Origin: Cryptomeria japonica
Lineage: Eukaryota > Streptophyta > Pinopsida > Cupressales > Cupressaceae
DNA length: 64,000 nucleotides
Direction of reading: 5' to 3'
Assembly: GCF_030272615.1 (NCBI RefSeq)
Contig: NC_081406.1
Span: 475,498,900-475,562,899 of the forward strand
The notes under the pieces: generated by a model
Database searches by the model: none
Told to the model about the DNA's origin: nothing
The model's input: only the letters and a program-made list of their open reading frames with translations
Shown here: positions 13,212 through 24,709 of the stretch, piece after piece
How positions within the stretch are numbered: the first letter of the stretch is position 1
Layout of the letters: every line of letters starts with the position of its first letter
Position numbers and translations under genes: made by a program

Positions 13212-13398
13212 AAAAACGTTAACACGCTGGCCCTAGCACGGTAACCCATGCTACCGCACGATAGCCTATGCTACCGGCAGTGCCGGTAGCACTGCTACCA
13301 TCGGTAGTACCATGTACTACTGCCGGTAGCACTGCTACCGTCAGTAGTACCGTGTACTACTGCTGGTAGCGGATGCTACCGTAGGTAGCCGCTACCCA
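13212..13398. repeat. GC-rich 40-bp tandem repeat of hairpins, copy A
   Basis: In otherwise AT-rich LTR sequence lies a GC-rich block whose 40-bp unit starts GCCGGTAGCACTGCTACC (13,282 and 13,322), with a third partial unit. Each unit contains two inverted repeats, GGTAGC-ACT-GCTACC and GTAGTAC-CAT-GTACTAC, so each could fold into two hairpins. The other family A LTR has a different GC-rich block at a comparable internal position (31,338-31,514). Confidence 0.8.
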
Positions 13399-13407
13399 AA
13401 GTTACAT

Positions 13408-13432
13408 ATTATTATTATTATTATTATTATTT
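13408..13432. repeat. (ATT)n microsatellite, copy A
   Basis: Eight or so ATT units directly after the GC-rich hairpin repeat, repeated identically at about 16,311-16,335. Confidence 0.9.
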
Positions 13433-13630
13433 TTAAACATGAAAATAATTTCCAAATCCACAAAAACCATTTAACAGAGTTTACATAGAATTAAATTTTT
13501 CCTATTCAATAAAATTCATTCCCAGAATTTTATTTCAATTACATTTTTTTTTAACATTAGATAATCCAATAAATTTAATTCACAATTAAATTTATTTCTA
13601 AAGAAATCACAGAGATTTATTTAAAGGACT

Positions 13631-13650
13631 ATATATATATATATATATAT
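13631..13650. repeat. (TA)n at the duplication junction
   Basis: A TA run of about 20 bp joins copy A to copy B of the 2.9-kb duplication. It corresponds in position to the 170-bp TA run before copy A. TA-mediated unequal exchange is a simple explanation of the duplication. Confidence 0.9.
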
Positions 13651-13652
13651 AA

Positions 13653-14177
13653 CCCATTAATGGGTCCTGGAGGGTTAGTCCCCTTTCGAAACCAACAAAA
13701 GACGAGGTTAAATGGGAACCGCCAACTAAGGAGTGGATTAAAATTAATTTTGACGAGGCCTCTAAGGGAAATCTGGGTATCTCAGGAGTGGGAGTAGTTG
13801 CAAGAGATGATAAAGGGGTTATCCTATTCAAGGGGGCTTGACGACTACATAATGGGACAAATAACAAAGCGAAAGCACAAGCGGCACTAATAGCTACAAA
13901 ATTGGCCATAAACATGAAAGTGTCAAAATTACATTTGGAAGTGGATTCCCAAGTGGTTATCAACGCAATAGTGAAAGGTAACACCCCTTCATGGAAACTA
14001 TCTCATTGGGTGGAGATAATACGCGAAAAACTAACCTCTTTTGAGGCTTTTCAGGTCTCCCATGTCAGGAGAAGTGCTAATGCAGTGGCGGACCTCCTCT
14101 CAAATGCTGGATGTGATATGATATGCCAAGTGGCCAAGTGGTGGAGGGTTAATGGTAGTGTATGGAAGTGGTATTAA
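13653..14177 (+). pseudogene. LINE RNase H domain remnant, copy B
   Basis: Identical in translation to copy A: RNase H core with the Lys-for-Glu changes in NNKAKAQ and the same in-frame TGA (13,839-13,841). Sharing of all defects shows that decay preceded the duplication. Confidence 0.8.
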
Positions 14178-14499
14178 TGCAGTTTGTGAAGCTCAAAATT
14201 AGTAAGCACGCTAGACGGCTCGCAAGGACGAGTACTCACTATCACTGGCATTGTAATTAATGTGGCAGTTCAAAAGCACAGAGTTTTGGTTCGAGACAAT
14301 GGCGGTGGGCAGGAAATCTGTCATGAAATCTCTTTCCATTTATTTCATAGATCATGCATTTATATCCTGTCGCAAACGACGACGGATTTATAACTAATTT
14401 GAAATTTGTGCAATGTATTCACCAAAAACTGGATGAATGAAGGTTGTTTGTGTCTTTGTAGTTTAGTTTTCTGGTTTTAATAGGTTTCGAGCAGTTTTA

Positions 14500-15195
14500 A
14501 TGGAGGCTAATTTCACGCTCCAAACAGAGAAGAAATTGGTCCCTTTCCTGGGAACGATTTCGGACAAACGTTTGCAAGGTCTTTTCAAATACAAGGAAGA
14601 TAAGTTGTGGAGTGCTGCTCGGTTAATGTTGGGGGAGGAATTGGTGCATATCCATTTCTGGTACAGAACAAATATGGAGGTCTACTCTTTGATAATGGCC
14701 TGGGCTTGCGAATTCGAATCCGAAGTGGAGAAAGTCAAGCTAACAATGAAAAATCTTATTGATGGGGATTACTTAATCAATCTTGATTCCATCCTGGAAT
14801 GGGTGATCCCCTAGACCATAATTCACATCCGGGAAGGAGAAGCAGAGGAGGAGATATTACCTTTTGTCAGGGGACCAGAGAGTCATTTAAAGGAGCAATG
14901 CAGGGAACGAGCTCGCATTGGCTGGGAAGCCATGAAGCTCTGTGTCAAGTTGATACGAACAGACAAGGTTCTAAAGGCACTTAAGGTGGTGGCGCGCATG
15001 GAGGTGGGAAGAGAGCTCCGGGACTGATTCGAGGAGGGGAGAGCGGTTCAGTTCCTAGCTAGCCTGGAAGGTGACCCAGACTTTGGGAACTTGGACTGTA
15101 TTCCGAAGATGAAGTCTGAAGCGGCCAAAGGGAAAGCTTTGGTGGATATCGATGATGAGGAGATGAAGAAGCCAAATCAGAGCGACTCGGATTGA
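14500..15195 (+). pseudogene. Extra frame downstream of LINE RNase H, copy B
   Basis: Same 231-codon frame as in copy A, with stops at the equivalent positions (TAG 14,812, TGA 15,025). Family unrecognised. Confidence 0.5.
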
Positions 15196-15553
15196 GCGAT
15201 CACGGTGCAAAAAATCTGTGTTTTTTTGCTTTCTGCCTTTGTTGGTTTTTAAAACAAAAAACTTTTATGGATTACTGTAATATTTCGTGCATGAATGCAC
15301 AGTACTGTGATACTTCTTTTTCTGTTTTAGCTGGAACTCTGCATAGTAGTTTTGAACTGAATTTGGGCTGATGTTGAAATCTGTTTGGCCCTAGTAGATT
15401 GTAGCTATTTTCTTGAAAATCAATATATCCAAAATTACCGATCAAAAAAATATATATACTTATAATTATATTACAAATATATATATCAACTCCTCACCAG
15501 TATTTAAATAACAGTTAAAATATTATAATAACCACCATAAAGAAAAAACTTCT

Positions 15554-15572
15554 AATATATAAATATATATAT

Positions 15573-15617
<45 letters not shown>

Positions 15618-15720
15618 CATACATACATATACATATATATACATACATACATATATATACATACATACATATATATACATACATATACATATATATATAT
15701 ATATACATACATACATATAA

Positions 15721-15776
<56 letters not shown>

Positions 15777-15789
15777 GTATGTATGTGTG

Positions 15790-15822
<33 letters not shown>

Positions 15823-15947
15823 GTATATATATATATATATATGTATGTATGTGTGTATATACATACATATGTATGTATGTGTGTATATACATACATATGT
15901 ATGTATGTGTGTATATACATACATATATATATATGTATGTATGTGTG

Positions 15948-16010
<63 letters not shown>
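15554..16010. repeat. Composite TA/CA/TG microsatellite, copy B
   Basis: Same block order as 12,643-13,107 but with different unit counts in the CA and TA runs; these account for the 8-bp length difference between the two duplication copies. Confidence 0.97.
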
Positions 16011-16013
<3 letters not shown>

Positions 16014-16114
16014 ATAATACAACACATAAATTATTCTGTTTACCCAACCCCTGGGCTTGAAACCCGAAATTGTACGTCACAGTACGCATAGGGTAAAAAA
16101 ATATATATATAATA

Positions 16115-16301
16115 AAAAACGTTAACACGCTGGCCCTAGCACGGTAACCCATGCTACCGCACGATAGCCTATGCTACCGGCAGTGCCGGTAGCACTGCTA
16201 CCATCGGTAGTACCATGTACTACTGCCGGTAGCACTGCTACCGTCAGTAGTACCGTGTACTACTGCTGGTAGCGGATGCTACCGTAGGTAGCCGCTACCC
16301 A
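16115..16301. repeat. GC-rich 40-bp hairpin repeat, copy B
   Basis: Copy of the block at 13,212-13,398, with the same GGTAGC/GCTACC and GTAGTAC/GTACTAC inverted repeats, followed by the ATT microsatellite. Confidence 0.8.
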
Positions 16302-16535
16302 AAGTTACATATTATTATTATTATTATTATTATTTTTAAACATGAAAATAATTTCCAAATCCACAAAAACCATTTAACAGAGTTTACATAGAATTAAATT
16401 TTTCCTATTCAATAAAATTCATTCCCAGAATTTTATTTCAATTACATTTTTTTTTAACATTAGATAATCCAATAAATTTAATTCACAATTAAATTTATTT
16501 CTAAAGAAATCACAGAGATTTATTTAAAGGACTAT

Positions 16536-17950
16536 CAGAACAAATCAAACCAGAGAGAATAATTTTTCCATAATAATTTTCCCAATGTTCTCAAAATTAA
16601 ATTACTCCCACACACTAGAAAATTAACATCAAGCAAGAATTTTAATTCAAAACCTGAATTAACCAGAAGAGGGTTTTGAAACTGACAAATAATTCACAAA
16701 CACATCACTCAGAGAAAAATAGAAATATTTTCTAAAAACCCACAATCAAAGAAGTCATCCAACCTGGTATAGCTTTCTTGGAAGAAATCTGTAGAAGAGC
16801 CCTAATCTTTTCAATAAGCTTCCAATAAATTTCTTCACCTAAATTTCCTAACCTGTTTCCTGTGTGTCCTAAAATAATGACCTATTCCTCTTTTTAAACT
16901 AAAATTCTAGGTTGAATAAATTTTTTCTCAAAAACCTAAATTAAGAATAAAAACAATTTTATTTTCTTTTCCAATTTTCTAACAAAGGCATAAGTTAACA
17001 TGCAATAATTAAAAATCAATTTTCTTTCTTTTCTTTTCTCATGCAAATTAATTAATTTTCTAAATAAAGAAATTAAAGCAATACTTTAATTCTAATTAAT
17101 TATTTTATTCATTCATTTATTTATTCTTTTATTCTTTTATTTATTTATAATTCTAGGAAATAATAAATACAATTAATTTAATTTATTTTTCCACAAAAAC
17201 TTTAATAAAAATATATTTCTAATATCATGTAGCTTGCAACTTAATTTAATAATTTCTTTTAATTAACTAAATTTATAATCTCAATGCATAAACAATTCAA
17301 CTATGAGATAATACCATAAATTTAATTAATTAATTAAAACCACAAAACACACAACTGAGCAAATCAAAGCAAAGACTCGTAAGAAGATCAAAATGACAAA
17401 AATACGAAGGCCGAACAAACTGACAGGACGACACTCACACGAGTGTAACTGAATAAAATAAGGTCAACTACTACCTCCTCCACTTCCATCGAAAAATATA
17501 AGGCACACTCAGACCTGTGAAGCTAGGTGGAGACGATACCCCTTACCTACCCGATACTTGTACCTGCAATATCCTGCATCACCGAACCACACATGCATAT
17601 ATATACAATATAGAAAACATGACATACACACTGATGAAGGAGAATCGCGACATTCCCTATCTCACCGAAATGAGTGAAGGAAAATCGTCCCCTTGCATCC
17701 AATACACTCGCAAACACACAACATATAATTTCACATTGCATAAATAAAGTAAAATGTCAGTACATAGCAATAATCCATAAAATGCCATAAATCACAAGTA
17801 CTAAAATACTGCAAATAAATTATGCATCTCATATCCAGATAAAGCATAATGTCATAAAAATCTGAATAACATATCCTGGTAATGTATCCACTGAAAACAA
17901 ACAATAATAAAATCTGAGTCTAATGAGTTCAAACGAGTAGGGGTACTACA
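16536..17950. other. Distal segment of the family A LTR
   Basis: AT-rich LTR sequence without coding content. Near 17,480-17,620 its reverse complement matches the other family copy around 30,050-30,130 (both contain a TTGCAGG or TTTCAGGTACAA-type motif and GTGTGCCT or GTGTACCT). It ends at GGGGTACTACA, followed by the cattg target duplication. Confidence 0.6.
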
Positions 17951-17955
17951 CATTG

Positions 17956-18613
17956 TAAATGTGAAATTGAACAAAGATGGTGTTGATATAGCTGAAGAAA
18001 TTTGGATCATAACGGGCAATTGAATTCATTTATTGTAGGCACGTAGGTTGGTGTGATGGTGAGAGATAGTCGTTACAATTCATATTTAAATGTTGGGGCC
18101 CCAATAGAAAAATCTTGGTCAATCAGCGACAAATGTTTTGGGGTTAGCTTTAAAATCATCGTAATATCCATCCCTGAAAAAATTCGAAAAAAGTTGGTTA
18201 GACCATGTGCGTTCCCGCCACAGTCCTCGACTTTTTTCCCAAAATTTCAAGAGACTGTTATGACTGTATTTAATAGCCTAAATCCAGAAGATTGGTTGGT
18301 TTTGTCAAATTTTGATCCCTCTAGAATCGAAAATACCTCCAAAATTCAACATTTCACATCTCAAGAAATTTTTTTAAATTAAGAGGTTAATTATAGTCTA
18401 CCCTGATTTTAAAAATTCTGATTTTAAAATTAAGTGGTATTCTCTTGGCCCTAATTTTAAAATTCCAATTTCCTTTCATTTTTGAAAATTGTGTCATCCT
18501 CTTCCTCCAAACAAAGTTCAAATTGTGTAATCATTATTTTCTTAAATTTTGCATTAATCAATTTTGTAAGCTTTGTTCCTTAAAATTCAAAATTCAAATT
18601 TTCCCTCTAGTGC
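17956..18613 (+). other. Flank and leader region upstream of Tat-type gag
   Basis: The first part continues the sequence interrupted at 8,975 by the large LTR. From about 18,380 to 18,613 the AT-rich sequence resembles an untranslated leader in front of gag. I found no copy of the 3' LTR (23,156 onward) here, so the element has lost its 5' LTR. A 110-codon frame at 18,053-18,382 has no recognised motif. Confidence 0.4.
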
Positions 18614-20340
18614 ATGAGTTTTACCACTGTTAGTCCTACCTTTCCTATCCCCGTTAGACGAAGCATTAGAATTAAGGCTTCCCAAGGTTTAATTACCGAG
18701 GAGATGGATCCTAATTTGAGTGACTTCTTTAATGAGGATCATGCTAATTCTTCCCATCCTAATCATGTGCCTATTCACCACATTAATGAATCCCATGATG
18801 AAGAAAAAGCTTTAACTAGGTTTATTTAGACCAACTTTCCACATTGGACAATCAATTTGATAGCTTTCAACAATGGATGTCCCAAAAATACCCTAACAGT
18901 GAAGCTCTTCCATTAATTGAAGGCCTTAAGTGCATGATTCAAAGTGATAAGAATGGAATTGATATTTTGTGTGGCATTACACATATTGTTGATTCTAATA
19001 CCATGCCTATCAAGAGTTGTGTTGAAACCCTAGGTTATTCACAACCTCCAACACAAGTCAATCCTTCAATTCCTTTGACAACTCCTATGACTAGTATTCC
19101 TACTTTTACCTCCAACATCATGGCTACTTCAACTCAAAATGTCATCCCTACAACAATTGGTCATGGGGGCAATCCCTCTTCTTCATTTAATCCTCCATCG
19201 TTACCTATGTCTTCCATGAATATTCCTCAACCAATCAGTGTGACACAAGGGGGCAATTCCTTCAACAACTTTATTCCTCCTTTAAGTGTCCCCTTTCCTA
19301 CTCAATCATCACCATTGCCTACTTATCATAATGTCCCACCATCTTATTCTCAGTCCATGCCTTCTTTTAATAACATTACACCACCTTCTCAACCACCCAT
19401 GTCTAACATCAATTCTTCTACCGAAATGACAATTAACAATCTTGCTCAAATTGTGTCTTTATCTCAATAACAAATTGCTTCTATGAGTCAATCCAAGTTT
19501 AGTGTGCCTACCTTTGATGTTGCGAGCCCACTTTCTCTTGATATTGTTAAAGTCATGCCACCTAAACATGTTGAGATCCCTCAATTGGAACTCTATAATG
19601 GAAAAGGTGATCCTCTTACGCATGTCAAAATATTTCAAACCTTGTGTACTGATTTTGCTTATGATCAAAGATTTCTTGAAAAACTATTTACAAGAACACT
19701 AAGAGATAAGGATTTACAATGGTATTTCTCTTTGCCTTCTTATTACATCACTTCTTTTTAACAACTAGCAAATGCTTTCATCTAACAATTTCAAAACAAC
19801 ATTGGTCCTAAAATCACTTTGACTGATTTAATGCATTGTAAACAAGATGTTAAAGAAAAAGTGATTGATTTCATTGGTAGATATAAGCATTTGTGTGCTC
19901 AATTTTTTTTCATGTACCTAATAATGATATTCAAAGAATTTTCATTTCTAATTTGCAAAAAGATATCAAGGAAAAGCTTCTTTTGTCTGAGTTTACTTCC
20001 TTTCCGCAGTTGTGCACAACACTCCACAATTATCAGCTGGTTGTGAGTCAAATGGAGAAATCCACTCCTATGGCTCCGAGAGATAAGGAGGAGAGTGTTA
20101 AACAACCGTTTGTGAAGCTCAAACCAACAAAAAGCTTCATCAAGTTCAATGATACAATCAACAATAACAATGTGAATTCTACAACAGGTGTGCCTTCTAT
20201 TTCAAAAAAATTCCAAAGAGAAAGACAATTCACTCCTTTGAATGAATCTTTACATAGTATTATGTCTCATTTGTTGCACAAAAATGTTATCAAACTTCCT
20301 CCTATAAAACAAATTGATCCTTCTAAACTTGCATCCCCTT
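18614..20340 (+). pseudogene. gag: gag of Tat-like retrotransposon, broken
   Basis: A likely start is ATG 18,614 (MSFTTVSPTFPIPVRRSIRI). A frameshift near 18,826 passes into a Pro/Ser/Thr/Asn-rich region (18,844-19,467). The retrotransposon gag core follows: PPKHVEIPQLELYNGKGDPL, CTDFAYDQRFLEKLFTRTLR, LQWYFSLPSYYITSF, FQNNIGPKITLTDLMHCKQD and FIGRYKHLCAQF. Stops at 19,468, 19,759 and about 19,783 stand where related proteins have Gln, consistent with C-to-T change. A frameshift sits in the T-run near 19,905. Gag forms the particle that packages the element's RNA; this copy cannot. Confidence 0.8.
20329..20340. repeat. 12-bp target duplication of SINE, left
   Basis: TTGCATCCCCTT precedes the SINE and recurs at 20,626-20,637. 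Removing one copy plus the SINE restores a continuous gag frame across the site. Confidence 0.9.
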
Positions 20341-20625
20341 TTTTTTTTAAAAATAGTGCTTGGTAAACTTTTTTAACGTGATCGGTGATGCTGGCATGAC
20401 ACACCCTCTAGCTCCACGTGAATGCTTTTGACCTAGAGCTATGAACCAGTGAGGCCACAATCGGGGGACCTCATCCCCACACTTCACTTGTTCAAACCCG
20501 CGAGCACAACGACCCAACGAAGACACAAGGCCTGCAAGAACAATGGCCCAATAGGGGTTTGAACCTTGGTGGTCTCTTCACCAACGAAGTGTTTTAACGA
20601 TGACACTACATGTTCGAAGCAAAAA
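20341..20625 (-). mobile_element. SINE inserted in gag, minus orientation
   Basis: The 285-bp insert is flanked by a perfect 12-bp direct repeat. Read on the minus strand it starts TTTTTGCTTCGAACATGTAG, contains a tRNA-type box B (GGTTCAAACCCC, about 20,549-20,560) and ends in an A-rich tail with a final run of eight A residues, all hallmarks of a tRNA-derived SINE transcribed by RNA polymerase III. A box A near 20,590 is degenerate. Insert plus duplication total 297 bp, a multiple of three, so gag phase is unchanged although the insert adds stops. Confidence 0.85.
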
Positions 20626-20637
20626 TTGCATCCCCTT

Positions 20638-22397
20638 ATTTTGATAACAATTCCTTTTATCAATTTCATCGTCAACCTAATCATGATACTGAGAAATGTT
20701 TTGCATTGAAGAATAAGATTCAAGACTTGATTGATAATAATACTATATCTGTGGCAAGTGTGAATGATAAAGGGAATAAATCAGTAGCTCCTCCTAATCA
20801 AAATCCTAAGATTTTCACTGATCCCTTGCCATCTCATACCTCTAACGTTATTGAGATTGTGCCCAATTCTCTCTCTTCTGAAGAATTCACCTCTATGGCT
20901 CCAAACTTGGTTAATATGGTAGAAACACAGGATATGCCTAAGGATCCTTGTATTACATTTGACCCTAGTGAGACCATTAGAGCACCCGATGGCCCTTTAT
21001 ACATAGTTATGAAGGTTAAGGATGTCCCTTGTCGTGGTGCTCTGATTGATCCCTCTTGCATGGTTAATGTCATAATTGAAGAGTATCTTTTCACTTTACG
21101 ATTGCATAAACCACTATATGATGCTTCTAATGTGGTTGTGAAGTTATTTGATGGCTTCTCTTGTCTTACCATTGGCTCTATCACTCTTCCCGTTGAAGTT
21201 CATACTAAATCCTTGGATGTTGCATTTTTTATCATACCTTCTTCTGAGCAATTCCATGTGAAGTTGGGCTATCCTTGGATATCTTCCATGAAGGCTATTG
21301 CTTCTCCAATCCACAAGTATTTGAAATTTCCTCACAATGGAGAAATCATAACCATGAACCATAGCTTATTTTGTCCATTCGAAAGAAGCCTCGATGCTCC
21401 TATTGATCTCTTTTGGCCTAAGCAATTTCAATCTCTTCCATTAAGGAGCGATGCTCTTTTTCAATCTTATCAAAAATGGAAGAACAATATGATATTATCC
21501 TTAAGTCAACCTAGATCTCCAACACTTGACATTCCTATTATTCTTCACGATGAGGTTCTTCCCCTCTCAGATAGAACTAATCTCCCTCATAAGGAAGATT
21601 GTCCACCTATTCCTATCGATGTGACTTTACCTTCTCTTAAGGAGAACAACAATATTCTTACTAAGGTTAGACCTATACCTCCTCCTCATGATGGACCTGG
21701 TCTCCATCCTACACCTAATATTCCTCCTTTCTATGGCACAGTTCCATCTCCTTCCTCTTATCGACAGAAGAGGCCTACTTCTCCTATTGTTCAACCAAAA
21801 AGACCTTAACCTAAACCTTCAAATATCAAGGAGCGAGACATTCCTACTTTTTCAAGTGTTCCTCCTTCTTCTTAGCCTTCCACTAAGACTCAACAAAATC
21901 ATTGTGCGAGAGAACGCCGATGAAGATGTCGTGTTTGAGCCTATGAAGCTATCCCTCAAAATATTCAATCTCCTTAGACTCTGACAATTGACATGATTCC
22001 CTTTTCTCCAAAGAAATATGTTCAACCTACATCTCCAAATCCTAAGTTGCGTAAAACATGTGATAGTTTTACTCCTATTCGTGTTCTTGCTCCTCTTTCT
22101 CTAAACTTTGATGAAGAAATGGGTGAAAATGTTATTCATAATGGCAATACAACTCCTAATGCTTCTGATAGTAAGTATGAATATGTTGACATAGACAAGC
22201 ATTTGGTGGATGAGTTTTCACAAACCCTAATCCTAGCTCCTATAATCAAATAAAGTAACTTACACCATGACCATAGTCCTTGTTTGGATCTTGTGATAAC
22301 TCCATCTGATGTGCTCGATGTTTCTCCTCTGGAATGTTGCTTTACTTCCCGAAATAGTGATCAACAAGATCGAGAGGTGGATGTTGTGCTAGATTAG
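20638..22397 (+). pseudogene. Zinc-knuckle, protease-like domain and C-terminal tail
   Basis: One phase runs from the SINE's right duplication to TAG 22,395. First comes a degenerate zinc knuckle (FHRQPNHDTEKCFALK, followed by IQDLID) lacking the first Cys pair. Next is an aspartic-protease-like domain: the usual Asp-Thr/Ser-Gly triad is replaced by LIDPSC (Asp at 21,048-21,050), with the conserved LGYPWI downstream (21,264-21,281) followed by KAIASPIHKYLKF. The Asp-Pro-Ser change predicts no protease activity. A Pro-rich tail follows. Stops at 21,807, 21,871 and 22,251 and several around 21,916-21,980 break it; many could be C-to-T mutations. Nothing resembling reverse transcriptase follows. 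Confidence 0.75.
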
Positions 22398-23155
22398 TAA
22401 TATTAGCACTGCATATCTGTCTCTCTCTCTCTCCTTTCTTTCTCTTTTGTGACCATTCTTCTATGTGTATCCTTGTTCTTCTATTGTTCCCTTAATGTCT
22501 ACTTGGGGATGATGCAAAGCATTAAGATATTTTCTTGGTCTCTTTCATGTTGACTCAAAAGATATCCTCTCTTCCCTTTCTTCTAAGGTGGTGTCCTTCT
22601 TTGGGGAATGGAGATTATTATATGCATATACATACATGATATACATGAGTTATCATACAACATACTGACCCCTAGGAAAGTGACACTACCTCGTGTTTTG
22701 TGTTTATTATCCTTGGGTTTATTCCTCGATTGGGGGCTAATTCCTTGCGATAACATGCTCCATTTGTTCTCTCTCTCTCTTGCGTGTATCCTACCTTAAA
22801 TAAATCACTCCCAATAAGGCGTGTGTGATCACTTTAACATGGGGGCATATACTCTGCTCATATTTTCCTTCTTGTGATACTTAGAATTACTTAGTGAGCT
22901 TTGTTTCGCTTTGTAATCTTTGGTATCCTTTCTTTCATGACTCATGGTGAAGGGAACTTTGCTACTGGTAGTCATGGTTCTCCCCTTCTTGATCTTCCCT
23001 TTTACTTTGTCAATCGAAGTCGTAAGATCCTAAGTCCACTGGGGGCTTGGCACATCTTGCCTCCTTGACGTGGTAACAATATTTCAATCTTGTTTCCTTG
23101 TACTTTACTGGCAGTATTGGTGTACACTTATACTCCCGCTAAAGTGGGGGCTAAA
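22398..23155 (+). promoter_or_regulatory. 3' non-coding region with polypurine tract
   Basis: Non-coding sequence between the last frame and the 3' LTR. The polypurine tract AAAGTGGGGGCTAAA (23,141-23,155) abuts the LTR and would prime plus-strand DNA synthesis. Look-alikes with TGGGGGC or GGGGGC occur at 22,731, 22,841 and 23,041, so this region holds four related G-runs. Confidence 0.7.
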
Positions 23156-24305
23156 TGTAGTGTCATAAAATTGCGACCCTAGCAATTTTCGACTGCATTA
23201 GGGTCCTCACACACATGAGATCGAATCCTCTAGCCTGATCGAAGACCGAAGATTTCTCAGCCCTCTAAAACAACTTCTTCCTTGACCTCTGCATCACCCC
23301 GTCCACACTCTGCCCTAGAGAAAGGGGTAGGTTAGGGGCGTGGCACCACTATCCCCCCTTGGATAGGGGCATGGTGCCCTTGTCCTCCTAGGATAGGAGC
23401 GTGGTGCCCCTATCCTTGCCCTATTTTGGGGTAGGACTCTTCCTAGGGTTGCATTTTGTTGGTTGTGCATTGGGCGGGAAACTCCCCCGATGTCGGCCTA
23501 TGATGAAAATCAAATCCACCAACATGTATTTAAGGGGCATTCATCCTCTCATTTGCATAAGTGGGATAAGTTGAATTTGGATAAGATTGGAGTGTGTCAA
23601 GTTGCATAAGCGATCAAGGATTGAAGAGCATTCAAGCATTCTTTTCCAGTATTGAGCATTCTCAAGTCTCCCTTCAAGGCTAGGTGTTGCATTCAAGTCA
23701 AGGATTCAACCATTGAAGAGGAGATTGATTTCAACATTCAATTCCACACAAGCATCTCTATAAACATTGCTATCACAACCTCACTTGAGGTGATTTATAA
23801 TTCAGTCTTTCATTTACATCTACTTGCAAGTACTTTCTTTCATTACTTGGTTAATTCCAAAACTGGGATTTGATCTAAAGGCAAACCCCCAATCCCAAAC
23901 CATTTTCCTCTCTTTTCTGTGTTAGGTTGCAGGTGCGCAACTGTACTTTCAGATTCAAACTTCATTCGCAGAGGGGGAAAAACCCTTTTCGTTTCACAGA
24001 TTTTTCGGAGGACCGTGTACATTCCTACCACGGTTCGAGCAACTTTTCCTCAAATTCGCAGTGTGACTTCTTCTCTACATATTACTGCCAGATTTAGGTG
24101 CACAACTTCATCCCATATTCCGATCTCAAGTTATAATCAGTTCTTTGTCACTTTTGCACTACATAATTCAATCAATTTCCTTTCCATTTCTGACAAGGAA
24201 GAGGGGATCAACTTATCATTCCCAATTCATTCAGAATTCAATCTACCATCTTCATGTGGAGAGATTGAATCTAGTGAATTATCCTCTCCTCTTCCTATGT
24301 AACAT
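23156..24305 (+). mobile_element. 3' LTR of the Tat-like element
   Basis: Begins TGTAGTGTCATAAAATTGCG immediately after the polypurine tract. It is non-coding and more GC-rich in its first 350 bp (cccctatcc- and gggcgtggcac-like runs). The right boundary is not fixed because there is no second LTR to compare and no target duplication was found; it is placed before homology to the next repeat begins. Confidence 0.6.
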
Positions 24306-24591
24306 GGTGAAAAGTGTTTGAAGGGTAATTAATAGTGAAACTCTCATCTCTCTTTGAGGGAAAGGGTAGTTTTCCTCTTGATCTATCATTCACCATTTTT
24401 CCACCATTACACAAACCAATCATTCAAGATATATTTTACATATTGTGTTGTACACAAAAGTGTATTCCACGTTATGTTTCACACAAAAAGTGTATTACAC
24501 ATTATGTTTTACACAAAAGTGTATTCCACGTTGTTTTAAATTCTTGGTCTATTAATCCTTTTGAGCCTCCCTCTCTTTCCCTCTTTCACTT

Positions 24592-24709
<118 letters not shown>

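Larger units (their letters stand above)
13652..15450 (+). mobile_element. 5'-truncated LINE, copy B
   Basis: Second copy of the LINE 3' fragment, produced by the tandem duplication rather than by a separate insertion, because flanking LTR sequence is copied with it. It carries the same truncation point, the same stops and the same A-tail. Confidence 0.75.
13652..16535. repeat. Tandem duplication, copy B (2.9 kb)
   Basis: Near-identical copy of 10,741-13,632. After its end (ggactat at 16,529-16,535) the sequence continues into LTR DNA not present after copy A, showing the true right boundary of the duplication. Confidence 0.92.
18614..24305 (+). mobile_element. Non-autonomous Ty3/gypsy element, Tat/Ogre-like, 5' LTR missing
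   Basis: The order is gag (18,614-20,340), SINE insertion, degenerate zinc knuckle, protease-like domain and long C-terminal tail (to 22,397), about 750 bp of non-coding DNA, a polypurine tract (23,145-23,155) and the 3' LTR (from 23,156). No reverse transcriptase, RNase H or integrase is encoded, and the protease frame leads directly to the tail and 3' region. The element would have depended on an autonomous partner. The right end, near 24,305, is approximate. Confidence 0.75.

Noticed and set aside
12604-13249. Frames of 80-209 codons made of Tyr/Ile/Val/Cys/His on both strands (also 15,515-16,152)
   Set aside because: Pure translation of TA/CA/TG microsatellites; no gene.
20500-20560. A functional tRNA gene, suggested by the box B sequence
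   Set aside because: No cloverleaf could be drawn by eye; the A-tail and target duplication show it is a SINE.
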